Assembly: GCA_024278285.1 (NCBI GenBank)
Contig: JAJRTM010000352.1
Span: 1 to 14,949, forward strand
Reading direction: 5' to 3'
Length of the DNA stretch: 14,949 nucleotides
Source: Planctomycetota bacterium
Lineage (GTDB): Bacteria; Planctomycetota; Planctomycetia; Planctomycetales; Planctomycetaceae
This document shows, in pieces, positions 8,160 through 14,949 of the stretch. The notes under the pieces were generated by a model. The model made no database searches. It saw nothing but the letters and a program-made list of their open reading frames with translations, and was not told the origin of the DNA. The position numbers and the translations under genes were made by a program. Position 1 is the stretch's first letter, and each line of letters opens with the position of its first letter.

Positions 8160-8240
8160 CGATGCGAATGAGCAGGCTGGCAATACGTTTCTAGAAAATA
8201 TTCATCGCAAGCACAATTGCTGGGTCTTGACCCAGCCTAC
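8133..8240. repeat. GTAGGCTGGGTC inverted-repeat element
   Basis: gtaggctgggtc at 8133-8144 and gacccagcctac at 8229-8240 are exact reverse complements. Each is also part of its own small hairpin (gctgggtc-tt-gacccagc, 8137-8154 and 8219-8236). The 108-bp unit fills the gap between proS and the cupin gene and ends 6 bp before the cupin ATG. Confidence 0.78.
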
Positions 8241-8246
8241 GAACTA

Positions 8247-8579
8247 ATGAAGAACCTGTTTGCTAATTTTCCTGATGATCTGCCAGAGGAATTCATTGAG
8301 ATTCTTACTCAGAATGAGCATGTTCGTATTGAGCGAATTGTTTCAACCGGTCATTCCAGCCCGACTGACTTCTGGTATGATCAACCGCAAAACGAATTCG
8401 TGATCGTTTTGCAAGGCGAAGCGAAGTTGCAATTTGAAGATAATGCAGTGCCAACGTGCTTGAAGCACGGCGATTATCTGCTCATCCCCGCTCACAAAAA
8501 GCACCGGATCGAATGGACCACGCCAGATGAACCAACGGTGTGGCTTGCAATTTTTTTCGACGACAAACGATGCCGGTAA
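8247..8579 (+). CDS. Small cupin-domain protein
   Basis: This is a 110-residue single-domain beta-barrel protein. After a short leader (NLFANFPDDLPEEFIEIL) the cupin signatures are visible: GHSSPTDFWYDQPQNEFVIVLQG, covering the G-H-E-rich first motif (His35-like and Glu after QN), and HGDYLLIPAHKKHRIEWT, the second motif, with PAHKKHR. The WTTPDEPTVWLAIFF tail is typical of a recurring small cupin family. Cupins of this size bind a metal and may be sugar-, acid- or stress-related. The substrate cannot be read from the sequence. An upstream in-frame TTG at 8217 would place the first ten residues inside the repeat, so the ATG at 8247 is preferred. The repeat ends just before it, leaving little room for an own ribosome site. 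Confidence 0.85.
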   Translation: MKNLFANFPDDLPEEFIEILTQNEHVRIERIVSTGHSSPTDFWYDQPQNEFVIVLQGEAKLQFEDNAVPTCLKHGDYLLIPAHKKHRIEWTTPDEPTVWLAIFFDDKRCR

Positions 8580-8637
8580 AAGCGTTCGGACGACCTGCTT
8601 ACATTTTTTTGCGAAGAAGTGGCAGGAGTGAATGTCT

Positions 8638-9588
8638 CTATTTAATGGCACCACTGAGGCGAAAACTTTCTTCGTGGAATTTCATGATGCGGGAACCGGA
8701 TTTTTCGTAAATTAATTTTGCACTGTGCGGAACGCCTGGCACAATCAATCGTTGGAATGGAATTTTCAGTGATTCCAGAAACGTCATGTATTCGAGATTG
8801 TTCTTGTAGTTAAAACCTTTGGTTCCAACATGAATTAAAATGCGTAATTTTGGTTCGGGATGCTTCGAGTAGCCTCGGGCAAGATCCCAGGTGTTGTCGC
8901 CTGGGGCAAATATTAAGCGAGCGTTCTCTCGTCCATTTTCCTGGGAGATACGTTTTTCGGTCGCGTAACCTCCGCCGCCGGGTGAAGCAGAACAAAAAAG
9001 TTGGGGATGCTTGAACATTATCCGAGCGGTTCCACGCCCGCCTTGTGAAAACCCTTCAATCCCTCGTCCATTACGATTCGCGATTGTTCGATACGTTTTG
9101 TCGATGTGCGGAATCAGCTCTTTAATGAAAATATCTTCCCCCATTGCATTCTTTCGATCAGGCAAATTGTAATGACTAACCGGACCTCCATTAACAAACA
9201 CATAGATGAGGGGAGCCACCTCTCCAGATGAAATATGTTGATGAAATTCCTGAGCCAGCCGAACACTTTTGGTTTCACTTCCCGGACGCCCGCCATGCAG
9301 ATAGTACACAACAGGGAAACGCTTCCTCGCATTCTGCTTGTTCATATATTGCGGCGGCAAATAAATGCAGTAACCGACATCGAGATTCATTGAAGAACTA
9401 CGAAATGTTGCATGACTCAGCCCCGGCTTCTTCAGTTTCAATTCATTGACCCAGCGAAAAGGGGAACTCTTGTTCTGCTTCTTTTTATTCCCTTGTCCGA
9501 CAAGCGGACTGGTAAGCATCAAAGCCGCAAATGTAACAACGCACAAGAGTTGAAAACGGGAGAAATAGCGTAGAGTTCTCATTCGCAT
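8638..9588 (-). CDS. Exported esterase-family alpha/beta hydrolase
   Basis: Read from the ATG at 9588 (316 residues), the protein starts MRMRTLRYFSRFQLL and has a hydrophobic stretch ending SPLVGQG, a Sec-type signal peptide. The upstream gaagg lies 7 bases before this ATG and supports it over an ATG at 9630. The mature part resembles the esterase D / feruloyl-esterase group (PF00756): FPVVYYLHGGRPGS (oxyanion region), HIDKTYRT, and the nucleophile elbow GFSQGG with Ser181. The likely catalytic His is in GVPHSAK (His288). The stretch where relatives carry the acidic residue reads VGTKGFNYKN, so the Asp may be replaced by Gly or lie elsewhere. It would act outside the cytoplasm on an ester or acyl-sugar substrate, unknown here. 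It is the last gene of the minus-strand block, 56 bp after the LVIVD gene. Confidence 0.85.
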   Translation of the reverse strand: MRMRTLRYFSRFQLLCVVTFAALMLTSPLVGQGNKKKQNKSSPFRWVNELKLKKPGLSHATFRSSSMNLDVGYCIYLPPQYMNKQNARKRFPVVYYLHGGRPGSETKSVRLAQEFHQHISSGEVAPLIYVFVNGGPVSHYNLPDRKNAMGEDIFIKELIPHIDKTYRTIANRNGRGIEGFSQGGRGTARIMFKHPQLFCSASPGGGGYATEKRISQENGRENARLIFAPGDNTWDLARGYSKHPEPKLRILIHVGTKGFNYKNNLEYMTFLESLKIPFQRLIVPGVPHSAKLIYEKSGSRIMKFHEESFRLSGAIK

Positions 9589-9644
9589 GGCGTGGCCTTC
9601 ATTCTGTTTTATTATAATCGGGTACAGCATATCAACTTTTTAGA

Positions 9645-12600
9645 TCAATGACTTAAAACGGTGTTTGGGTTCTTAATGTTCGTAATGAGAAGGCCATGGT
9701 AGCCATCCGGGATGATCATGCTTGCGTTATGGACAATAACACGACCAGGGTTGCCGGGGAGTTCGAACTGTTCGATTAACTTCGGCTTTGTGATATCAGA
9801 AATATTCGTAACGCTCACTACTCCTGTTGCACGGTTGGCAGTATAGAGCCGATCTGCGTAAATTGTCGGCTTGCCTGGATGTTGGCTTCGCTTACCAAGG
9901 CGATGAATTTCTATCTGCTTGATGGGACGACGATCCTGACGATCAAGCAAAACATAACCACCTCGCACAGTTGCCAGCGTTTTATTCTGATATTCAACCA
10001 GACCATTAACTGCCCCAATACGCAGCGGAATGTTATCGCCGCTGAATACCGGTTTCGGTTTTGCCTGCATATCGTACCAGTGTAAGCCCGAAACATGCCA
10101 GAAAATGCAGGCGTAACGATTTTCGATCAGACCTCTCATCATTTGGTCTCCGTAAAGCAGGCCATGTCTCGATTCTTTGAGAACCTGCCCGGGAGATGCG
10201 GGGTTACTGATATCAATAATCTGAAACTGACTGGCACCAACCTGAAGCAGCGCATACTTTCCGGGAGCGGGGACTTCCACCTGTTTAATCGCTTGCCCTT
10301 TCACCTGATATTTTCCCGATAAAACAAATTTTCCTTGCTCGGAAATCTTACCGATCAACAAGCCGTCAATTCCCGCAGCAATGAAGACCTTGTTTTGAAA
10401 GACTGCAACATCCGTGACAAATCCGTTGGTTTTGAATTTCGATATCAGTTTAATTTCGGGCCAAAGTTCAACAAGATGCACACCATCGCTGCCACACGCG
10501 ATCACGGCGAGATTGTCATGGAAGGCAACGGAGTGAACCTGCCCCACTGAACGGTAACGCCGAAATCGCTGCTCCTGTTTGACTGTTTCAGTTGGTGGAA
10601 TGGTTGCAGGTCTGGCTGATTCTCTGCTCGCCGATCTTGCGATTCCGGGAGCAGCCACAACGTGAAGGTCGGTTTCCCCGCCAGCGACATAAATCGTATC
10701 GTTTGCCAACGCTAAACCACCAACGTAAGCGTGCAGTTGGCGTGATTCAACAAACGGAAGCTTTCGATGCCCGATAATTTTCGGATGCTTTTTATCGGTG
10801 ACATCCACCACAAATATTCCATTATGAGTATCGGCAACAAAGGCAAAATCATCAACAACTGTAACGCTCCACATATCATTCCCGATGTTGTAGAGCTTCG
10901 GGAACTTCAGACGTGAGACGAACTGCGGATGAGCCGGGTCCGTCAGATCGAATATTTCCAGCCCGTGCCCATTACCAAACCCGGGATCATCTGCGGTACG
11001 ATGGGCCATCTTTCGGGAGTGGTGACCGGTCGCGGCGTATAAATAATTGCCTTGAAGATCGACGCCATCCCCATAACCATCTAACGAAACGTGTGCGGTG
11101 ATTTTCGGTTGCCTCGGATTATGCACATCGATCGCGAGCACTTCAGATGTCACCCAGTCTCCGACATAAAGCCACCCTCCACGAGCCACAACAGATTGTG
11201 CCTCGCCGGTGCGAACCGTACTGAGGTGAATCGGTTTGGATGGATCGGAAACATCAATCAATTCAACCCCATAATTGCGACAGGCAACAAACAGAACATC
11301 TCCAGAAATAGCGATACCGGTCGCAAACTCGATGGTATCGTAATGATTGAGCAGACGTGGCTTCCGCGGATTTTTCAGACTGACGATAAACAAGCCATCC
11401 TGCCGGGATGTGATGTAGGCGATATTATTATCAACGAGAATTTGTCGCACGCCTCCCAGACCGGAAAATTCGCTTACAATCTGTAGATTGGCAGGATCGG
11501 TTATATCAAGAATCGTCAGCTTACCGCGTCCAATTGCATAAGCGTATTTTCCGGCAATCGCCACATCTATTGTCGGACCAATCCCTGCATTTTTTATCAG
11601 CGGAAGTTCCTTTCCATATTCCTCTTTGATGCTCTGCGGCTGATGATCGTTGACAGAAAACAACTCCTGATGCCGAAAATAGAAGGCGTATGTATGCAAA
11701 GCGACAACGGTAAAAAGGTAGTTAGTTTCCCCGGCGTTAATTTTCTTCAAATCAACTGTTGTGAGCATCTTCCAGATATCGCCGAGATTCTGCCTGATCA
11801 TTTTCGGGTTTTCGCTCAACATGACCATGTGAAAACCACCCAGCGGAAACCGTACATGTGCCAGAACAGGCAAGCTTCCCTGATCGAGCATTTCCGGCTT
11901 GTATGCCTTCCACGCCGCACGACAACCATGCAGATTTTCATCTTTCCAGCCGAGTTCTTTTTGCAGACGAACCCACTGCTCAGCAGAATGGAACCTCTTG
12001 TAGAAAGGCCCCGGAAAATCGCGCTGCATTTGCATCTGCGCGGTTTGTTCCAACAAGCCAAGTAGCACGGCTTTCCGTTTGGAGTTTGTTTCCATCTGAT
12101 AAAGTGCATTGACTCGAAATGCGTTTTGATTCGCATAGATCGGATGCCCGTTAATTCGAACATGCGGACCCGGGTGCATGTTCCTCCAACGCAGCCCCTC
12201 TTTTTCGGTCAGAAATTTATCGTAAGTTTTCAGCCAATGTTCATCACCTGTTCCCTGATACAGCGCGAGGACGGCTGGCAACAGGATAGAGGCGTGATCG
12301 GAATTGAACCCTGTCCAGGCAAACCCGACATGAGCCTGAGTGACGCCATCGGCCCGTTTGATCGACCAACCATTCTTTTCCAACCGCCGCCCGACTTTAC
12401 CGAGTGAATCGCGAATCCACTTTTTCTGTTCGTCGCTGGCAAGTGATGAATTGGCGTAGCGGGCAAGACTGATAATGTAAGTCGTGTGCTGATCCATCGA
12501 TGAATCGTCAAAATAGGCGGTCACATCATCGGGGTGAGGTCCGCGTGGCACAAGCCCTTCCAATGCTGGCTTGTTCGCTTTGGGATACTTTTCAGGAAGC

Positions 12601-13016
12601 GAGCCGATCAATTTTAATGCAGCGAATGTTTTGGAAATTTCTGATTTCAGAAAAGGATCGGGACGTGCTTCATAAGCATCGAGCAGCGCAACAAGCAGAT
12701 GGCCGCAATGTAACGCCGTATCTGCAATTCGCGATCCATACCCCCACGGTTTGGGGAGTTCCTTCTTCACATCTTCCGGGGACGTCCAATTCTTCTTTGT
12801 CGATAGCCTTGCTCCATAAAGTACATTCGTTTGAGGATGCTGAAAGTCGCGCAGGTAGTTTCTTGTCAGGGAAAAGACGTGAGTAACAAGTTCCTCTTCA
12901 GTAAATGGTGCAACTTCTGATTTTGACTTGGCTGAAGATTCTCCCATCGCCTGGGAAGCCAGCACGCAGAATACTAAAAGATAAACAGGAAATTTCAGCA
13001 GATCAATCTGTTTCAC
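9645..13016 (-). CDS. Large exported helical plus LVIVD beta-propeller protein
   Basis: This is 1123 residues with a GTG start. ggag lies 8 bases before it and supports the choice. Residues 1-24 form a Sec signal peptide (MKQIDLLKFPVYLLVFCVLA). Residues about 40-460 are helix-rich with many Trp, His and Tyr residues and look like an alpha/alpha-barrel or toroid of unknown type. I do not recognise a catalytic motif. Residues about 480-795 contain roughly seven LVIVD-like blades, each with a visible cycle such as YAYAIGRGKLTILDITDPANLQ (only part quoted: LTILDITDP, GLFIVSLKNP, GVELIDVSDP, LEIFDLTDP, GIFVVDVTD). A short linker (about 796-822) leads to about seven more blades to the end (GVHLVELW, FQIIDISNP, VSVTNISDITKP). 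LVIVD repeats (PF08309) are structural and common in exported proteins. The function is unknown. It probably works outside the cytoplasm with its neighbours in the same operon. Confidence 0.85.
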   Translation of the reverse strand: MKQIDLLKFPVYLLVFCVLASQAMGESSAKSKSEVAPFTEEELVTHVFSLTRNYLRDFQHPQTNVLYGARLSTKKNWTSPEDVKKELPKPWGYGSRIADTALHCGHLLVALLDAYEARPDPFLKSEISKTFAALKLIGSLPEKYPKANKPALEGLVPRGPHPDDVTAYFDDSSMDQHTTYIISLARYANSSLASDEQKKWIRDSLGKVGRRLEKNGWSIKRADGVTQAHVGFAWTGFNSDHASILLPAVLALYQGTGDEHWLKTYDKFLTEKEGLRWRNMHPGPHVRINGHPIYANQNAFRVNALYQMETNSKRKAVLLGLLEQTAQMQMQRDFPGPFYKRFHSAEQWVRLQKELGWKDENLHGCRAAWKAYKPEMLDQGSLPVLAHVRFPLGGFHMVMLSENPKMIRQNLGDIWKMLTTVDLKKINAGETNYLFTVVALHTYAFYFRHQELFSVNDHQPQSIKEEYGKELPLIKNAGIGPTIDVAIAGKYAYAIGRGKLTILDITDPANLQIVSEFSGLGGVRQILVDNNIAYITSRQDGLFIVSLKNPRKPRLLNHYDTIEFATGIAISGDVLFVACRNYGVELIDVSDPSKPIHLSTVRTGEAQSVVARGGWLYVGDWVTSEVLAIDVHNPRQPKITAHVSLDGYGDGVDLQGNYLYAATGHHSRKMAHRTADDPGFGNGHGLEIFDLTDPAHPQFVSRLKFPKLYNIGNDMWSVTVVDDFAFVADTHNGIFVVDVTDKKHPKIIGHRKLPFVESRQLHAYVGGLALANDTIYVAGGETDLHVVAAPGIARSASRESARPATIPPTETVKQEQRFRRYRSVGQVHSVAFHDNLAVIACGSDGVHLVELWPEIKLISKFKTNGFVTDVAVFQNKVFIAAGIDGLLIGKISEQGKFVLSGKYQVKGQAIKQVEVPAPGKYALLQVGASQFQIIDISNPASPGQVLKESRHGLLYGDQMMRGLIENRYACIFWHVSGLHWYDMQAKPKPVFSGDNIPLRIGAVNGLVEYQNKTLATVRGGYVLLDRQDRRPIKQIEIHRLGKRSQHPGKPTIYADRLYTANRATGVVSVTNISDITKPKLIEQFELPGNPGRVIVHNASMIIPDGYHGLLITNIKNPNTVLSH

Positions 13017-13097
13017 GTTTTGTTCTCCAACTGGTCTTAACTGTTACAAGCAGAAATATCGATGCTCCGTTTGTATTCATCGATACTTTCAAACCAA

Positions 13098-14105
13098 CTA
13101 TTTGCGTCCCAGCATTCGGTCCATCGCATCTGAAGTTTGATAGACAATCGCTTCGGGCCAATGGGGGAAAGGGTTGAAATATTCGAATGTCAGATATCCA
13201 CGATAGCCAACCTTATCGAGAGCATCCAGGACAGCAGGCCAATTGGTTGTTCCATCGAGCAGCAGGCGGAACGCATCAAGATTGAACTCGTGAGATCTTT
13301 TTGAATACTCTTTCAGGTGGATGTTTTTAGTTCGTTTCCCAAGAAGCGGGATCCAATGCTCCGGGAAGTGGTATTGCATGATGTTGCCGGTATCGAAATG
13401 CACGCGCACGTGATCACTTTTGAAGCTGTCAACAAACTGATTTATTTCCTGTGGACTGTGCAGGAAACCGTTCGCAAAAATATTTTCGATATTAAGAGAG
13501 ACCCCTTGTTTAGCTGCTTGTGGTATTAATGATTTCACTGCCTGGCTGGCACGCCTGAGTGCAACATCGTGCGGAACCGGTGGTTCATCGGGCAACCACG
13601 GTGCATAGACAGAGCCGGGCACGACCAACAGATTATCTGTTTCCAGTAGCCGAGCTGCACGAATCATTTTTCCAGCCAGCTCAACCCCTTTGGCTCTTTT
13701 GGCAGGATCTTCGTGAGTAAACGCATAAGGCCAAAAAAGAAATGAGCAGACGCCACTGATTTTAAGGCCGAGTTGGCGAGCCATCTTCCCGATCGCAATA
13801 ATGTCATTCTCGCTGGCTTCGGGGGAAAGATCACCTTCAAGATCAAAGTTTACTTCGATCCCTTCAAAGCCGGCATCGGCACATAATTCGAAACACTCTT
13901 TTAACGACATCTGTTTCGGGTAAGGCAGCGCCCATAAATTGATCGACTTTTTCATGTCGTACTTTTTGGAAGGCGATACCCTGGCCGAATTCGATTCTGC
14001 CGCTTGAGCGGACTGTGGAAATATCCCCTGCGAAGCTAAAAAAGCAGAGCCAAACGCAGTCGCATAACCCATCATTTCACGACGATTGTAATTGCTGTCT
14101 GTCAT
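13098..14105 (-). CDS. Tat-exported sugar phosphate isomerase/epimerase-like TIM barrel
   Basis: This is a 335-residue protein. The N-terminus reads NRREMMGYATAFGSAFLA, a twin-arginine leader (R8-R9) with a hydrophobic stretch and AQAA near 33-36, which would be the cleavage region. The rest is the xylose isomerase-like / AP endonuclease 2 barrel (PF01261): LPYPKQMSLKECFEL, FEGIEVNF, LGLKISGVCSF, LLVVPGS. Candidate metal ligands are in NIENIF (Glu207), HFDTGN (Asp238), NIHLKE (His263) and LTFEYF (Glu308). An agggag seven bases before the ATG supports the start. Relatives include hydroxypyruvate isomerase and sugar epimerases, and planctomycetes carry many exported copies of unknown substrate. 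It leads the three-gene block, 81 bp before the LVIVD gene, and may process a sugar released by it or the esterase. That link is inference. Confidence 0.88.
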   Translation of the reverse strand: MTDSNYNRREMMGYATAFGSAFLASQGIFPQSAQAAESNSARVSPSKKYDMKKSINLWALPYPKQMSLKECFELCADAGFEGIEVNFDLEGDLSPEASENDIIAIGKMARQLGLKISGVCSFLFWPYAFTHEDPAKRAKGVELAGKMIRAARLLETDNLLVVPGSVYAPWLPDEPPVPHDVALRRASQAVKSLIPQAAKQGVSLNIENIFANGFLHSPQEINQFVDSFKSDHVRVHFDTGNIMQYHFPEHWIPLLGKRTKNIHLKEYSKRSHEFNLDAFRLLLDGTTNWPAVLDALDKVGYRGYLTFEYFNPFPHWPEAIVYQTSDAMDRMLGRK

Positions 14106-14185
14106 GTCAGAACTCCCTGATATTATTGATTAGTTGTTAGATACCTTATAGGGTCCAATTTGTCCTTTTTGAGTCAAATTAATAA

Positions 14186-14351
14186 AACAGGGTAGCCCAT
14201 CCGCTTTTAGCGGTTGGGTTGCGAAGCAACAAGAGGCTCGCGCCATGTGACTTCCTTTTACATTGGAAGTCTCAATGATATTGAACGCACATGGCGCGAG
14301 CATCTTGTGCCTGAGGGCACCCAACCACTGAAGTGGTCGGGCTACCCTGTT
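14186..14351. mobile_element. 166-bp palindromic element with 64-bp arms and internal hairpins
   Basis: The left arm 14186-14249 begins aacagggtagccc and ends gctcgcgccatgtg. The right arm 14288-14351 is its inverse with about a dozen differences. Each arm can fold: ccgct-ttt-agcgg (14201-14213) and ttgc-gaa-gcaa (14219-14229) on the left; ccact-ga-agtgg (14325-14336) and gtgcc-tgag-ggcac (14307-14320) on the right. The stem sequences differ between arms but pairing is kept. The spacer adds acttcc...ggaagt (14250-14270) and tcaat-gat-attga (14272-14284). There is no reading frame, so it is a non-autonomous or structural element. Confidence 0.8.
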
Positions 14352-14385
14352 GAGTTTTTACTGTAACACATGAAACAATTGGTTT

Positions 14386-14398
14386 GAGGCGAAGCCTC
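14386..14398. repeat. Small hairpin between elements
   Basis: gaggc-gaa-gcctc forms a perfect 5-bp stem 7 bp before the 42-bp module. A similar cggc-tac-gccg hairpin followed by gggttagg lies near 5143-5159, and both are followed closely by a tagg. The meaning is unclear. Confidence 0.4.
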
Positions 14399-14405
14399 GC
14401 TAGGT

Positions 14406-14447
14406 TCTTATCAACGAAATGCTGTGCAATCGCGGCCGGATATTTTT
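14406..14447. repeat. 42-bp interspersed module, copy 2
   Basis: tcttatcaacgaaatgctg through ggccggatatttttt aligns without gaps to 4931-4972, about 35 of 42 identical by eye. Orientation is direct. The next four bases after it pass straight into the element at 14451. Confidence 0.7.
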
Positions 14448-14450
14448 TTT

Positions 14451-14549
14451 AGGCGAGCCGGGTTTGTAATGCCCTGGTAACTACAGAGCATAAATTAGCC
14501 ACCGGTAATGTGGCAGCATCGCGTCCGGGAGGTTAACACCGCCGGGTTA
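14451..14549. repeat. Palindromic repeat, copy B, overlapping the hemD stop
   Basis: The left part aggcgagccggg, taatgccctggtaact aligns with the reverse complement of 186-237. The right part accggtaatg, tggcag, gaggttaacac, gccgggtt aligns with the same stretch directly. The halves are imperfect inverses of each other. The right end runs into the last codon and stop of hemD (14547-14549, minus strand). The element may end hemD transcription. Confidence 0.55.
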
Positions 14550-14949
14550 TATACTAACAAATTCTATCGCTTCGCGGACCAGATGAGCCATTTTGGGGTG
14601 AGTCGGTTCGAGATGGACGGGCAGTTCGAGTTCTCGCATTCTTTCGCTGCACGTGGGGCCGATCGATGCGAGAGTGCATTTTCGGGCGGCCTGTAACCAG
14701 CTTTCACGTTGACCAAATTGTTCGGCTGCTTGCAGAATGTTGTCGATCTGGTTGGCAGAGGTAAATAACAGCAGATCGAATTGACCAGCGATTGTCGATT
14801 TAATCGCTTGATAAAGTGGCTCGACATCACTCGGGAATTCCCAGCGATAAACGGGGACCGGAATCACTTCGGCTCCTCGTTGTTTTAGCTCTTCGTAAAA
14901 CTTCAGGTTCGGTTTGCCGTATTCCTGAACAGCCACTTTATTTTCTGCC
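14547..14949 (-). CDS. hemD: Uroporphyrinogen-III synthase, N-terminal part missing at the window edge
   Basis: About 133 residues are visible, reading into the right window edge without a stop, so the N-terminal part is missing. Hydroxymethylbilane is closed to uroporphyrinogen III by this enzyme in the cytoplasm, the last shared step of haem and related tetrapyrrole synthesis. Key segments are VAVQEYGKPN, RGAEVIPVPVYRWEFP, FDLLLFTSANQIDNIL and LASIGPTCSERMRELELPVHLEPTHPKMAHLV, where quoted only by key words (IGPTCSE; THPKM). These match the HemD fold, second lobe. A GTG at 14936 could be mistaken for a start, but the family alignment continues upstream. The stop codon lies at the border of a repeat. 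Confidence 0.85.
   Translation of the reverse strand, partial: AENKVAVQEYGKPNLKFYEELKQRGAEVIPVPVYRWEFPSDVEPLYQAIKSTIAGQFDLLLFTSANQIDNILQAAEQFGQRESWLQAARKCTLASIGPTCSERMRELELPVHLEPTHPKMAHLVREAIEFVSI

Larger units (their letters stand above)
14106..14546. other. Repeat-filled gap between hemD and the TIM barrel gene
   Basis: About 440 bases hold a 166-bp hairpin-tiled element (14186-14351), a short hairpin (14386-14398), the second 42-bp module (14406-14447) and a palindromic element (14451-14549). A short frame at 14130-14324 runs through the repeat and is not a gene. Confidence 0.65.

Noticed and set aside
8217..8246. TTG start for the cupin protein
   Set aside because: It would place the N-terminus inside the palindromic repeat; ATG at 8247 starts the family-like sequence.
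9589..9630. Upstream ATG for the esterase
   Set aside because: The signal peptide and the gaagg site fit the ATG at 9588; the 14 extra residues add nothing.
11643..12163. Long antisense frames within the LVIVD gene
   Set aside because: They mirror the strong coding frame on the other strand; the propeller and helical-domain pattern is only on the minus strand.
14186..14351. CRISPR array or tRNA in the repeat-rich gap
   Set aside because: The repeats are inverted, single-copy in place and not regularly spaced, and no cloverleaf with a TTCGA-type arm is present.
14934..14936. GTG as the start of hemD
   Set aside because: The frame stays open to the edge and the family alignment runs on upstream, so this is an internal codon.

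Overview
The window looks like chromosomal DNA of a Planctomycetota bacterium, probably order Planctomycetales. This is inferred from the gene content: a secreted LVIVD-type propeller giant, a Tat-exported sugar isomerase-like TIM barrel, FixJ-type response regulators, and long gaps full of palindromic repeats. No rRNA marker is present, so the genus is open.

Layout. From 269 to 1549 (+) lies a dihydroorotase-like gene that has lost several metal ligands. It converges on a FixJ-family response regulator (2014-2697, -). A long repeat-bearing gap leads to sat, sulfate adenylyltransferase (3597-4856, +), which ends in a clear hairpin terminator. Next come a ComF-type phosphoribosyltransferase (5234-6058, +), proS (6395-8131, +) with a terminator-like hairpin right at its stop, and a small cupin gene (8247-8579, +). 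On the minus strand, read from high to low coordinates, is a three-gene block: a Tat-signal xylose isomerase-like TIM barrel (14105-13098), a 1123-residue exported protein made of a helical domain plus about 14 LVIVD-like propeller blades (13016-9645), and an exported esterase-family protein (9588-8638). All three have Shine-Dalgarno-like sites and carry export signals, and the gaps between them are short (56 and 81 bp), so they are probably one operon for an extracytoplasmic task, perhaps carbohydrate or ester breakdown. The window ends inside hemD (uroporphyrinogen-III synthase, -).

The metabolic genes (pyrimidine, sulfate, tRNA charging, haem) are ordinary housekeeping genes that do not form a common pathway. 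The most unusual content lies between genes. Almost every gap holds a different imperfect-palindrome element with no coding content: a 133-bp element with perfect 23-bp terminal inverted repeats plus a decayed second copy; a 166-bp element with 64-bp arms tiled with small hairpins whose stems differ between arms but still pair; a 42-bp module in two copies about 9.5 kb apart; and several others. They resemble non-autonomous (MITE- or REP-like) elements. No transposase is visible in the window. No CRISPR array, tRNA, rRNA, phage gene or defence system was found.
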